Shown: positions 27,486-37,140, counted from the first letter of the stretch. The stretch is DNA of 64,000 bases from Bacilli bacterium (GCA_016296775.1 JAEDIE010000002.1:1-64000); one strand, 5' to 3'. The notes: generated by a model not told the origin, from the letters alone. Numbers and translations: made by a program.

Positions 27486-30143
27486 CTATTTAGCTTTTCT
27501 TTTTAATAAGATTTCAGCTTGAGCAGCAGCTAATCTAGCGATTGGGACTCTGAATGGTGAACATGAAACATAATCAAGTCCAACTTCATTGAAGAATTGA
27601 ATTGATTCTGGATCGCCGCCGTGTTCACCACAAACTCCACAAAGGAGTTCTGGTCTTGTTGTACGGCCATCTTTAACTGCCATCTTAATTAATTTACCGA
27701 CACCTTTTTGATCGACGTGTTGGAATGGATCTTCTTCAAAGATCTTGTTGTCATAGTATGAACCTAAGAACTTAGAAGCATCATCACGAGAGAATCCAAA
27801 TGTCATTTGGGTTAAGTCGTTTGTACCAAAGCTGTAGAATTCGGCTTCTTTAGCAATTTCACCACTTAATAAAGCAGCTCTTGGAATTTCGATCATTGTA
27901 CCGACATGGTATTTCATATTAACACCATTTTCAGCGATTACTTTATCAGCTTCAGCTGTAATGATAGCTTTAACAAACTTAAATTCTTTTAAGTCTAATG
28001 TTAATGGAATCATAATTTCTGGTTCGATGTCTTTGCCAGTATCTTTGCTTGCTTTGATAGCAGCTTCGATAATAGCTCTTGTTTGCATTCTACCGATTTC
28101 TGGATAGGTAACATCAAGTCTACATCCTCTATGTCCCATCATTGGGTTGAATTCGTGTAAGTATTCGATTCTATCTTTAATTTCTTTGACTGATTTATTT
28201 AATGATTTTGCTAATTCTTCAATCTTATCTTCTTCTTGTGGAAGGAATTCGTGAAGAGGTGGGTCAAGTAAACGAACATTAACATTGATGTGTTTAAGAT
28301 CTTTCATGGACATATATAATCCATAGAAGTCATCTCTTTGATATGGAAGTAATTCTGCTAAAGCTTCTTCTCTTTGTTCAAGAGTGTCAGCAAGAATCAT
28401 TCTTCTCATGTGGAAGATTCTGTCTTTATTGAAGAACATATGTTCTGTTCTACATAAACCAATACCATCAGCACCAAATTCAGCAGCTTGAATAGCATCT
28501 TTTGGAGTATCAGCATTAGTTCTGATTGATAATCTTCTATATTTATCAGCTAATTTCATCATTCTTCCGAAATTACCTGCTTTTGTATCTGCTGGAACAA
28601 GTTTCATACTTCCTTCGTAGACGCTTCCGGTGGAACCATCAAGTGAAAGTGTATCGCCTTTTCCATAGACTTTGCCATTGATTGTAACTGTTTCTTTTTC
28701 TTCGTTAACAATAGCAGCACTACAACCTGTGATACAGCATTTACCCATACCACGAGCAACGACTGCGGCGTGTGATGTCATACCACCACGCATTGTTAAG
28801 ATACCTTCACTAGCGACCATACCTTCAATATCTTCTGGAGATGTTTCGGCTCTAACAAGAATAACTTTTTCGCCTTTTGAATGTCTTTCTTCAGCATCTT
28901 TAGCATTGAAGCTTAAATGTCCAACACCTGCACCTGGAGAAGCTGGGTTACCAACTCCAATAGGAGTAGCTTTCTTTAATTCTTTTGTATCGAATGTTGG
29001 GTGGAGTAAACTATCTAATAATTTTGGTTCAACTCTTAAGACTGCTTCGTCTTCAGTAATTTTGCCTTCATCTAATAAATCTAAAGCAATTTGTAAAGCA
29101 GCAGCAGCTGTTCTCTTACCGTTTCTTGTTTGTAAGAAGAATAATTTTCCGTTTTCGACGGTATATTCCATATCTTGCATATCTTTGTAATGCTCTTCCA
29201 TAGCTTTAATGGTTCTTTCAAATTGAGCATAGACATCTGGCATTTGATCTTTTAAGTAATCGATATGGAATGGAGTTCTAATACCTGCAACAACGTCTTC
29301 ACCTTGAGCTTGTGGAAGGTATTCAGCATAAACTTGTTTTGCACCAGTTGATGGATCTCTTGAGAAGGCAACACCAGTACCTGAATTTTCGTTTAAGTTT
29401 CCGAAAACCATTGATTGAACGTTAACAGCTGTTCCCCATTCATAAGGAATGGAGTTCATTTTTCTATAAACGTTGGCTCTTGGATTATCCCATGATCTGA
29501 AAACTGCTGTAACAGCTTCATGTAATTGATCATAAGCATTTGTTGGGAATTCTTCGCCAAATGTTTCTTTATAGTATGCTTTATAATCGCTAACTAATAC
29601 TTTTAATTGTTCACATGTAACTTCTGTATCAAGTTTGTATCCATTATCTTCTTTAATTTTTTCAAGCATAGCATCCATGTTTGTTCTTGGATGACCTTTA
29701 GCAATATTTGTGAACATTAAGATAAATCTACGATATGAATCGTAAGCAAATCTTTCATTACCGCTTAATTCAGCTAATTTTTTAACTGTAACATCATTTA
29801 AACCAAGGTTAAGGATTGTATCCATCATACCTGGCATTGAGACTCTAGCACCACTACGAACGGAGACAAGAAGAGGCATTTTTTCTGGATCAGCTCCACC
29901 AAATGTTTTTCCTGTTTGTTCTTCAACTGCTCTAATTCCAGCATCGATTTGAGCAATGAGTTCTTCTGGCATCATTTTGCCACTATCATAATAAAGAGTG
30001 CATGCTTCTGTTGAAACTGTAAATCCTTGTGGAATTGGGACACCAATGTGTGTCATTTCGGCAAGTCCAGCACCCTTTCCTCCAAGAAGCTCTTTTCCTA
30101 ATCCATAAGCTTCATTAAAGAGGTAAACATATTTTTTTGACAT
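27486..30143 (-). CDS. ppdK: Pyruvate, phosphate dikinase
   Basis: Interconverts pyruvate, ATP and Pi with PEP, AMP and PPi; in fermenters it often works in the glycolytic direction or supplies PEP. 885 residues from the start preceded by GGAGGAAA; an in-frame start 30 bp upstream would contain the ribosome site. Domains in order: ATP-grasp-like nucleotide-binding part (LLGGKGAGLAEM), swivelling phosphohistidine domain with the catalytic His in GGMTSHAAVVARG, and a C-terminal PEP-binding barrel with the catalytic Cys in LLCGVCGEHGG. It is a single gene with its own terminator. No PPDK regulatory protein is nearby. Confidence 0.96.
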   Translation of the reverse strand: MSKKYVYLFNEAYGLGKELLGGKGAGLAEMTHIGVPIPQGFTVSTEACTLYYDSGKMMPEELIAQIDAGIRAVEEQTGKTFGGADPEKMPLLVSVRSGARVSMPGMMDTILNLGLNDVTVKKLAELSGNERFAYDSYRRFILMFTNIAKGHPRTNMDAMLEKIKEDNGYKLDTEVTCEQLKVLVSDYKAYYKETFGEEFPTNAYDQLHEAVTAVFRSWDNPRANVYRKMNSIPYEWGTAVNVQSMVFGNLNENSGTGVAFSRDPSTGAKQVYAEYLPQAQGEDVVAGIRTPFHIDYLKDQMPDVYAQFERTIKAMEEHYKDMQDMEYTVENGKLFFLQTRNGKRTAAAALQIALDLLDEGKITEDEAVLRVEPKLLDSLLHPTFDTKELKKATPIGVGNPASPGAGVGHLSFNAKDAEERHSKGEKVILVRAETSPEDIEGMVASEGILTMRGGMTSHAAVVARGMGKCCITGCSAAIVNEEKETVTINGKVYGKGDTLSLDGSTGSVYEGSMKLVPADTKAGNFGRMMKLADKYRRLSIRTNADTPKDAIQAAEFGADGIGLCRTEHMFFNKDRIFHMRRMILADTLEQREEALAELLPYQRDDFYGLYMSMKDLKHINVNVRLLDPPLHEFLPQEEDKIEELAKSLNKSVKEIKDRIEYLHEFNPMMGHRGCRLDVTYPEIGRMQTRAIIEAAIKASKDTGKDIEPEIMIPLTLDLKEFKFVKAIITAEADKVIAENGVNMKYHVGTMIEIPRAALLSGEIAKEAEFYSFGTNDLTQMTFGFSRDDASKFLGSYYDNKIFEEDPFQHVDQKGVGKLIKMAVKDGRTTRPELLCGVCGEHGGDPESIQFFNEVGLDYVSCSPFRVPIARLAAAQAEILLKRKAK

Positions 30144-30187
30144 TTCTTTTCCTCCAAAAATAAATGTAGTCAAATAACCACGATGTT

Positions 30188-30193
30188 AGTATA
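30188..30193 (-). promoter_or_regulatory. Possible -10 box for ppdK
   Basis: Minus-strand TATACT at 30188-30193 with only a poor -35 (TTTATA, 17 bp away). It would give a 5' leader of about 38 nt with the GGAGGAAA ribosome site. Confidence 0.35.
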
Positions 30194-30312
30194 TCATTTT
30201 ATATCTTTGATATAAATAAAAAAATACGTGTAAAAGTTATATTTTTAAATCCAAATAATTGCTATATGAACTCATATTTATCTTGAAAATATATGCAAAA
30301 TATTTGTTTATT

Positions 30313-30341
30313 TTGTGTTTTATTTTTTTTAATTTTATAAT
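30313..30341 (+). promoter_or_regulatory. Promoter of the FGGY kinase, predicted leaderless start
   Basis: TTGTGT (30313-30318), 17-bp spacer, TATAAT (30336-30341). The ATG begins 7 nt after the -10 box, so transcription should start at or next to the A of the start codon. No ribosome site fits between. Confidence 0.65.
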
Positions 30342-30347
30342 ATAAAT

Positions 30348-31919
30348 ATGTATAAAGATCCAGTTATTGCAATAGATTTTGGAACACAAAGTGTTAGAGC
30401 ATCGATAATAAATGATAAAGGTGAATTCCTTGCGTTTGAAAAGGTTGCTTATGAACAACCTTATTTTTCAGTTAAACCTGGATATTGTGAACAAGATCCA
30501 AATTTCTACTATGAATGTATGTGTAAAGCTACAAAAGCTTTAGTAGAAAAGAATAAGGATTTAGTAGAGAAATGTAAATATTTTTCGATTACTTCATTTA
30601 GAGATACTGCTGCTTATTTAGATGAAAATTACAAGGTCGTTAGGCCTTCTATTATTTGGTTAGATCAAAGACAAGCTAGATTAGACGAAAAAATGCCTTT
30701 CTTATATTCTTTAATTTTTGGTGTTATTGGAATGACTCAAACAGTCTTGTTTAATAGGAAAAGAACTCCAGCTCATTGGATTAAAGAAAACGAAAAAGAA
30801 AATCGGGAAAAGATTAAATATTATGTTCCTTTAACATCATATTTTAATTATAGATTAATTGGTGTTTTAGGCGATGGATCTTCAAATATGATAGGTCATT
30901 TTCCTATTAATTTCAGAAAAGGGGAATGGTACAAATCAGATAAACATATAAAAGGTTGTATGTTTGGAATACCTTTAAAAAAATTACCAAAAATATTTAA
31001 AACTGGTGAAGTGATTGGCGAAATTACTCCATTAGGACATATGGAATCTGGGTTACCTGTAGGATTAAAATTTATTACTACAGGAAATGATAAGAGTTGT
31101 GAAGCTTTAGGAAGCGGAGCAATTAGTTCAGATTTTGCTCATATTAGTTATGGAACAGCTAGTTCAATTGCTGTTACAAAACAAAAATATTTTGAACCTG
31201 AAAAATTCTTACCAGCGTATACTTGTTGTTACAAGGGATGGTTTACAGGTGAAACGCAAGTATATAGAGGATATTGGATGTTAACTTGGTTTACAAAAGA
31301 ATTTGCTAAAAACGAAACAATGGAAGCAACCCTAGAAAGAATAGCTCCAGAAGAACTTTTGAATAAAAAACTTAGTGAAATCCCACCTGGAAGTGATGGT
31401 TTAATTCTTCAACCATATTGGGGACCATCATTAAGCAAACCATTAGCTAAAGGTGCTATTATTGGATTCTTTGATGTTCATACAAAGTATCATATTTATA
31501 AAGCAATAATTGAAGGTATTGCTTATGAATTAAAAAACGGATTAATTGGAATTCAAAAGAAAGTTCATAAAAAAGTTAAATATCTTACTATTAGTGGAGG
31601 CGGAAGTAAGAGTGATGCTATTTGCCAAATAACATCTGATATATTTAACCTTCCAGTAATTAAAACTAACACATATGAAACAAGTTCGTTAGGATGTGCT
31701 ATGGCTCAATATTTAGCTTTAGGAAGATACACTTCTTTAGAAGAACTTAAAGATAATATGGTTAAAGAGAAAATTGTATTTAAACCTAATAAAGAAGCAA
31801 GTAAAAAATATGAATATTTGTTTGAAAAAGTTTATACAAATATATATCCAAATTTAAAGAAAGAATATAAAAAATTAACTGAATATCTTCAAGAAAATAA
31901 TGAAGGAATAATTAAATAA
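30348..31919 (+). CDS. FGGY-family carbohydrate kinase
   Basis: 523 residues, the length of xylulokinase and related kinases. The first ASKHA-fold half starts with IAIDFGTQSVRASI (phosphate loop), followed by a family-like IIWLDQRQA near 105; the second half has the adenosine-binding LTISGGGSKSDAICQ. The central segment is unusual for xylulokinase, so the substrate (xylulose, gluconate, erythritol or another sugar) is not assigned. The gene stands alone between ppdK and the ABC exporter, with its own promoter and terminator, and appears leaderless. Confidence 0.82.
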   Translation: MYKDPVIAIDFGTQSVRASIINDKGEFLAFEKVAYEQPYFSVKPGYCEQDPNFYYECMCKATKALVEKNKDLVEKCKYFSITSFRDTAAYLDENYKVVRPSIIWLDQRQARLDEKMPFLYSLIFGVIGMTQTVLFNRKRTPAHWIKENEKENREKIKYYVPLTSYFNYRLIGVLGDGSSNMIGHFPINFRKGEWYKSDKHIKGCMFGIPLKKLPKIFKTGEVIGEITPLGHMESGLPVGLKFITTGNDKSCEALGSGAISSDFAHISYGTASSIAVTKQKYFEPEKFLPAYTCCYKGWFTGETQVYRGYWMLTWFTKEFAKNETMEATLERIAPEELLNKKLSEIPPGSDGLILQPYWGPSLSKPLAKGAIIGFFDVHTKYHIYKAIIEGIAYELKNGLIGIQKKVHKKVKYLTISGGGSKSDAICQITSDIFNLPVIKTNTYETSSLGCAMAQYLALGRYTSLEELKDNMVKEKIVFKPNKEASKKYEYLFEKVYTNIYPNLKKEYKKLTEYLQENNEGIIK

Positions 31920-31921
31920 TA

Positions 31922-31949
31922 AAAAGGTTCATCAAACGATGAACCTTTT
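31922..31949. terminator. Bidirectional intrinsic terminator
   Basis: Perfect 12-bp stem AAAAGGTTCATC/GATGAACCTTTT (31922-31933 with 31938-31949, AAAC loop). It serves the FGGY kinase on the plus strand and the ABC exporter operon on the minus strand. Confidence 0.9.
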
Positions 31950-31975
31950 AAAAACCCTATGTTTTCCTTACTATT

Positions 31976-34033
31976 TTAACTTTCAAGTACGTCATTTTCT
32001 TGCTCTTTCATTGGATTAACACCACTAAATTGAGCATTATATAAGTCAGCATAGAAGCCTTTCTTTTCTAATAATTCTTTATGAGTACCGGTTTCTACAA
32101 TATGTCCTTTTTTCATAACAATAATTAATTTAGCATTTTTAATTGTTGATAATCTATGGGCAATAACGAAACTTGTTTTGTTTTTCATAATTCTATCTAA
32201 AGCATCTTGAATTTGAGATTCAGTTCTTGTATCAACAGAACTTGTTGCTTCATCAAGAATTAAAATTTTAGGTTTAGAAATAATAGCTCTAGCAATTGTT
32301 AATAATTGTCTTTGGCCTTGGGAAATATTATTTCCGTCTTCATTTAATACATAATTAAATTGACCAGGCAATGTTTCAATAAAATGATAAATATGAGCTT
32401 CTTTACAAGCTTTAATTATCTCTTCATCTGTAGCGTTTTGATCACCAAATAATAAGTTATCTTTAATAGTTCCTTTGAATAACCATGTATCTTGAAGAAC
32501 CATACCAATTGAACCTCTTAAGGTGTCCATTGCATAAGAAGTTGTAGGTAAATCATCTAATAATATGTTTCCGCTATTTAATTCGTAGAATCTCATAATT
32601 AAGTTAACCATTGTTGTTTTTCCAGCTCCAGTTGGTCCAACAATAGCAACCATATCACCAGTATTAATTTTTAAATTAAAATCATCTATTAAAGGTTTAT
32701 TTTTTACATATCTAAATGAAACATCTTTAAATTCAAATTTTCCTTTAATCACTTCTTCATTAGTTTCAACTTTTTGTTTCTTAAATTCGGTGTATCTATA
32801 TTCACCAACTTTATCAAAAACATATGTATTTCCTACATGTTTTAATGTTTTGTCTTCAAATTCGATAGATGTAGAATAATTACCTTTACAGTGAGTATTG
32901 AAGGTAATTGAGCTTCCTACTTTAAATTCATTTGGATAGGTTGGTTTTTCGACAATTTTAATTGTTTTACTATTAACAAATTTGTTATCAAAATAATGAC
33001 CATCCTTAACAGTTTCTTCTTGATCTAATAATTCATAAATTCTTTCACCACTTGCAACTACAGATTGAATAACATTGAATATTTGTCCAATTTGTTGGAA
33101 TGGTCTACTAAACATATTTAAGAATAAGAAGAAAGTTAACATTGAGACTGGATCATTAAGTAATCCACCAACAACAGCAATAGCAACATAAGCTACGTTA
33201 TTAATAAAGATGGTTGATGGGAAAATAAATCCAGATAAGAATTGTGAGAAATAATCGGCTTTAGCAAGTACTTTATTCTTGTTTTCAAATTGATGAATTG
33301 TATCTTCTTCTTTATTAAATAATTTAATTATTTGATAGCCAGCATAACTTTCTTCAATTTGTCCATTTAATACACCAAGTTGCTTTCTATAATTAGAGAA
33401 TTGTTTTCCACTAAATTTAGAAATTCCTAAAACTAATAATAATGTAAATGGTAATGAGCAAAGAGCAACGAGTGCAAGTTGCCATTTAACAACAAGCATT
33501 GCTATTACTGTTCCTATAAATAAGGTAACGCTAACAAATATTTGTGTGATAATTTGAGTTAAATTTCTTGAAATATTATCTACATCGTTGGTTCCAATAG
33601 ATAATGTGTCTCCATAAGGTGTTTTATCAAAATAAGAAAGAGGAAGTGTTGAAAGTTTTCTCTGTACTTTTTCTCTCATTTTGTAGGCGTATCTAGCACT
33701 AATTCCTGTAGCTAAATATTGAGAAGCAAATTGACATAATGCTCCAGCAATATAGAAAAGAAGTAATGTTCCAAAACTACTTAAGAAGACATCCCATTGA
33801 ACTTTAATAGAGGCTGTTTGCATATCAACAGTAAGAATATTATTTGAACTAATATCCATAATTGTTTTCATGAATACAGCTCCAAGAATACTTAATACTG
33901 CACTAATCATTGAGAATATAACAACAACAATAATAAGCACTTTTTCGTCTTTAAAATCTATAATCATTCTTTTTAAAGACTTTTTAAAATTCTTTGGTTT
34001 TGATTTTGCTTGTCTATTTCCATGTGGTGGCAT
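31976..34033 (-). CDS. ABC exporter half-transporter with canonical ATP site (heterodimer subunit)
   Basis: 685 residues, an ABCB/MsbA-like half-transporter. Six membrane helices span about 30-325; the nucleotide-binding domain starts near 431 with Walker A GPTGAGKT at 466-473, signature ISQGQRQLLTIARAI, and Walker B ILDEATSSVD with the catalytic Glu. About 85 residues (346-430) are inserted between membrane and ATPase domains; the insert looks beta-rich and is not a known linker. The stop of the partner gene lies 1 bp upstream of this start, and the partner has a degenerate Walker B, the pattern of heterodimeric LmrCD/BmrCD-type drug or lipid exporters. A TetR gene heads the operon. Confidence 0.88.
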   Translation of the reverse strand: MPPHGNRQAKSKPKNFKKSLKRMIIDFKDEKVLIIVVVIFSMISAVLSILGAVFMKTIMDISSNNILTVDMQTASIKVQWDVFLSSFGTLLLFYIAGALCQFASQYLATGISARYAYKMREKVQRKLSTLPLSYFDKTPYGDTLSIGTNDVDNISRNLTQIITQIFVSVTLFIGTVIAMLVVKWQLALVALCSLPFTLLLVLGISKFSGKQFSNYRKQLGVLNGQIEESYAGYQIIKLFNKEEDTIHQFENKNKVLAKADYFSQFLSGFIFPSTIFINNVAYVAIAVVGGLLNDPVSMLTFFLFLNMFSRPFQQIGQIFNVIQSVVASGERIYELLDQEETVKDGHYFDNKFVNSKTIKIVEKPTYPNEFKVGSSITFNTHCKGNYSTSIEFEDKTLKHVGNTYVFDKVGEYRYTEFKKQKVETNEEVIKGKFEFKDVSFRYVKNKPLIDDFNLKINTGDMVAIVGPTGAGKTTMVNLIMRFYELNSGNILLDDLPTTSYAMDTLRGSIGMVLQDTWLFKGTIKDNLLFGDQNATDEEIIKACKEAHIYHFIETLPGQFNYVLNEDGNNISQGQRQLLTIARAIISKPKILILDEATSSVDTRTESQIQDALDRIMKNKTSFVIAHRLSTIKNAKLIIVMKKGHIVETGTHKELLEKKGFYADLYNAQFSGVNPMKEQENDVLES

Positions 34034-34034
34034 A

Positions 34035-35867
34035 TTAATTACCTCCTTCTGATTTGATTGAATTTAACATATTAATTGTTTGTTCAACCTCTTCTGGATC
34101 TAATTGTGATTTAACAATATCTTGATAGATAGGACAACTCTTAAGAAGTTCAGCATGAGTTCCTTGGCCAACACATTTGCCTTCATTAAGAACAATAATA
34201 TTATCTGCATCAAGAATTGAAGAAACTCTTTGAGCAACAATAATAATTGAACTATTAGTTGTATATTTCTTTAGTGCTTGTCTTAATTTAGCATCAGTTT
34301 TAAAGTCTAATGCACTAAAAGAATCGTCAAATACATATATTTCTGGTTTTTTAACTAAAGCTCTAGCGATGCAAAGTCTTTGTTTTTGTCCTCCACTAAA
34401 ATTCTTTCCACCTTGAGAAACAAATGTTTTTATTCCTTCTGGAAGTTTAGAAATAAAGTGTTCGGTTTGAGCAACTGATAAAGCTTCTAAAACTTCTTCT
34501 TCAGTTGCATCTTTGTTTCCAAATCTAATATTATCTTCAATTGTTCCACTAAATAAGAGAGCTTGTTGAGGAACAAAACCAATATTTTCTCTTAATGATT
34601 TTTGAGGAATATCTTTAATGTTATATCCATCTAATTTGATCTCTCCTTTTGTAGGATCAAAGAATCTGGGAATAAGATTAATTAAAGTTGATTTTCCACT
34701 ACCAGTTGAACCAATAATAGCTGTAGTTGTACCAGGTTTAGTTTTAAAAGAAATATTTTCTAAAATTGGAAGTTCAGCATCTGGATAGGCAAAAGATACA
34801 TTATTGAATTCAATTACACCTCTTTCTCTTTCATTAAATTTGTTTTCATCAAATAATGAATGGTCACACTCTTTAACAGTATCTTCACATTTTAGTACTT
34901 CATTAATTCTAGACATTGAAGCCATTGTTTGAGGAAGTAAAACAATACAGAAAGCTAACATAATGAATGATTGCATAATTTGCATTGAATATTGGCTAAC
35001 AACAACAATTCCTGAAATTTGATTTGCTAAAGCAGTAGTTTCACGAATTGCTGTTCCTTCCATTAAAAAATATCCAAAAGCAAAGATAGCAACATAAGCT
35101 ACATTAAAGAAAATGTTGATGATTGGATCAACTCCAGCCATAATTCGATTGGCTTTTAATATGGTTTTTGAACCAATAAAGTTAACTTCATCAAATTTTT
35201 TGTTTTCTGTTTTTTGTTGATTGTATGCTCTAATAACTCTTATACCTGTTAAATTTTCTCTTAAGACAATGGTAATGTTATCGATATTAATTTGTAATTG
35301 TTTAAATAAAGGTAAAGCTAATATTAAAAGGATAACAAGACATATAGCAATAAGAGGAATCACAACAGCTAATACTAAAGCTAATTGTGGATTTGTATAA
35401 TCTTTTGTAAAAATTAAGACTAAAGCAATAACGATGTATGTTGGTGACATAACAAGCGTTCTAATTGCCATAATTAAGAAGTTTTTAATTTGTTCTATGT
35501 CGTTAGTTGTTCTAGTAATAAGAGATGCTGTTCCGAATTTAGAATAGTCAGATAATGAAAGTGTATTTACTTTCTTAAACATCTCTTCTCTTAAATCTTT
35601 AGCAACATGAGCAGATAAATATGTTCCAAAGAAGTTTTGGAAAGCTGCTAAAACAAACACTCCTAATGATAAAAGAAGCATGTATCCTCCTTGAACCCAA
35701 ATTTGAGATATGACATCATCAGGTTGAGGAACTTGAGTAATAATTGATTGAATGGAATTCATTCTATCTGGTAATTGTAATTGTAAAAAACATTGAAGAA
35801 TAATAGCTGCCCATACCAGTAAGACAAGCCACCATTTTTTCATAAGTACTTTGATTAATTTTTTCAT
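34035..35867 (-). CDS. ABC exporter half-transporter with degenerate ATP site (heterodimer subunit)
   Basis: 610 residues. Six membrane helices (about 12-330) are followed by an ATPase domain with Walker A GSTGSGKS, signature FSGGQKQRLCIARAL and Walker B IYVFDDSFSALD. The residue after the Walker B Asp is Asp instead of the catalytic Glu, the usual mark of the non-hydrolysing site of heterodimeric exporters. It sits between the TetR gene (4-bp gap) and the second subunit (1-bp gap), so all three are one operon. Confidence 0.88.
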   Translation of the reverse strand: MKKLIKVLMKKWWLVLLVWAAIILQCFLQLQLPDRMNSIQSIITQVPQPDDVISQIWVQGGYMLLLSLGVFVLAAFQNFFGTYLSAHVAKDLREEMFKKVNTLSLSDYSKFGTASLITRTTNDIEQIKNFLIMAIRTLVMSPTYIVIALVLIFTKDYTNPQLALVLAVVIPLIAICLVILLILALPLFKQLQINIDNITIVLRENLTGIRVIRAYNQQKTENKKFDEVNFIGSKTILKANRIMAGVDPIINIFFNVAYVAIFAFGYFLMEGTAIRETTALANQISGIVVVSQYSMQIMQSFIMLAFCIVLLPQTMASMSRINEVLKCEDTVKECDHSLFDENKFNERERGVIEFNNVSFAYPDAELPILENISFKTKPGTTTAIIGSTGSGKSTLINLIPRFFDPTKGEIKLDGYNIKDIPQKSLRENIGFVPQQALLFSGTIEDNIRFGNKDATEEEVLEALSVAQTEHFISKLPEGIKTFVSQGGKNFSGGQKQRLCIARALVKKPEIYVFDDSFSALDFKTDAKLRQALKKYTTNSSIIIVAQRVSSILDADNIIVLNEGKCVGQGTHAELLKSCPIYQDIVKSQLDPEEVEQTINMLNSIKSEGGN

Positions 35868-35871
35868 GTAA

Positions 35872-36462
35872 TTACCTCGAAATAATTTTAACTAATTCTT
35901 GAATGTTTAAGTTTTTAACCATTTCTGGATATCTAACTGTTGTATATAATAAACCTAATAAATAATTTAGGTGTAATATTATTAATTCTTTTGGTTTAAT
36001 ATTTTTAAAATGTCCTTCTTTTTGGCAAAGCTTTATGACATCTTCTAGTTTTTTGTACAACTTAAGTGTTGGTTCTGCTAGCTCTTTAGAAAGACTTTTA
36101 TTTAATGGTAATGTAAAGAATAAGAATAAATAGTATCGCTTATGACTGTTTGAAACTATTACGTTTAATAAATTTTCCATTACGTCTTTATATTTTTCAT
36201 AATAAGAAATATCTAATTCCATAATTGCTTTAAAATCAATACTAATTACATCGTGTGATTTAATTACTAGATCTATTAAAATGTCCTTTTTGTTTGTGTA
36301 GTAATGATAAATCAATCCATGGGAGCATTTAACTTTATTAGCTATATTATCCATGGAGACAGAATCAAAACCTTTTTTAACAAAAAGTTCTAACGCAGCA
36401 TTTAATATTTCGCTTTTTCTTTTATCTTTTATAAGTTTGTTTTGTTGAATTGTTCTTGGCAT
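35872..36462 (-). CDS. TetR-family regulator of the ABC exporter operon
   Basis: 196 residues. The N-terminal HTH is typical (ILNAALELFVKKGFDSVSMD, then IANKVKCSHGLIYHYYTNK), followed by an all-helical effector domain. It is the first gene of the exporter operon and lies 19 nt downstream of an 18-bp inverted repeat that overlaps its promoter, so it very probably represses its own operon and responds to an exported compound. No Shine-Dalgarno is visible and the -10 box is 6 nt before the start codon, suggesting a leaderless mRNA. Confidence 0.88.
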   Translation of the reverse strand: MPRTIQQNKLIKDKRKSEILNAALELFVKKGFDSVSMDNIANKVKCSHGLIYHYYTNKKDILIDLVIKSHDVISIDFKAIMELDISYYEKYKDVMENLLNVIVSNSHKRYYLFLFFTLPLNKSLSKELAEPTLKLYKKLEDVIKLCQKEGHFKNIKPKELIILHLNYLLGLLYTTVRYPEMVKNLNIQELVKIISR

Positions 36463-36468
36463 ACGATA

Positions 36469-36497
36469 ATATTATTATCTATTGACAAAAGTGTCAA
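36469..36497 (-). promoter_or_regulatory. Promoter of the tetR-ABC exporter operon, predicted leaderless
   Basis: Minus-strand TTGACA (36492-36497, perfect -35), 17-bp spacer, TAATAT (36469-36474). The ATG at 36462 is 7 nt after the -10 box. The -35 and spacer are covered by the inverted repeat at 36481-36498. Confidence 0.7.
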
Positions 36498-36498
36498 T
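36481..36498. promoter_or_regulatory. TetR-type operator
   Basis: ATTGACA-AAAG-TGTCAAT, a perfect 7-bp inverted repeat with a 4-bp spacer (18 bp in all), over the -35 region of the tetR promoter. Size and position fit an autoregulatory TetR operator. The divergent pth promoter is about 34 bp away. Confidence 0.75.
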
Positions 36499-36531
36499 AA
36501 AAAAACATAAAATATTAATATATTTTAAATC

Positions 36532-36560
36532 TTTAAAATTGTTAGGCAAAATAGTATTAT
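36532..36560 (+). promoter_or_regulatory. Predicted promoter of pth, leaderless start
   Basis: Weak TTTAAA (36532-36537), 17-bp spacer, TATTAT (36555-36560). The ATG begins 8 nt after the -10 box and no Shine-Dalgarno is present. Confidence 0.5.
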
Positions 36561-36567
36561 TATTTAC

Positions 36568-37140
36568 ATGAAATTAATAGTTGGTTTAGGTAATCCTGGA
36601 AGAGAATATGCTCATACACGTCATAACATGGGATATGACGTAATAGATGCTTTTGCATCTTCTTTAGGACACGATATTGATCGTGAAGGATTTAAGGGAT
36701 TATATACTAGAGTTAAATATTTTAATGAAGATATAATTTTGTTAAAACCTACCACTTATATGAATTTGAGTGGGGATTCCATAGTTTTATTGCTAAATTA
36801 TTTTAAAATTGATGTTGAAGATATGATAGTAATTTATGATGATATGGATACCAAAATTGGAAACATTAGACTTAAAATTAAAGGAAGTAGTGGTGGTCAT
36901 AATGGTATTAAATCTATTATTAATAATTTAAAAACTGAAGAGTTTAAAAGGATAAGAGTTGGTATTGGAAAACCTGAATTTAATTCAATAGATTTTGTTC
37001 TTAGTAAACCTAGTGAAAGTGAACAAGAATTAATTGATAAAGCTATTAAAGATTCTGTAGATGCATTAAAGATTTCTATTAAAGAATCTTTCAATAAAGC
37101 AATGACTATTTATAACAAGGAGAACAAGATATTAAGTTAG
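36568..37140 (+). CDS. pth: Peptidyl-tRNA hydrolase
   Basis: 190 residues. Releases tRNA from prematurely dropped peptidyl-tRNA. Family motifs: GLGNPGREYAHTRHNMGYDV with the catalytic His19, TYMNLSGDS, YDDMD, GGHNGIKS and RIRVGIGKP. First gene of a pth-mfd-rqcP-tilS-ftsH run that mirrors the B. subtilis order. The mRNA appears leaderless. The open frame of mfd overlaps its last codons. Confidence 0.95.
   Translation: MKLIVGLGNPGREYAHTRHNMGYDVIDAFASSLGHDIDREGFKGLYTRVKYFNEDIILLKPTTYMNLSGDSIVLLLNYFKIDVEDMIVIYDDMDTKIGNIRLKIKGSSGGHNGIKSIINNLKTEEFKRIRVGIGKPEFNSIDFVLSKPSESEQELIDKAIKDSVDALKISIKESFNKAMTIYNKENKILS

Noticed and set aside
28672..29190. 172-residue open frame on the plus strand inside ppdK
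   Set aside because: It is antisense to the conserved phosphohistidine region of ppdK; the length is explained by the codon use of ppdK, and there is no start signal.
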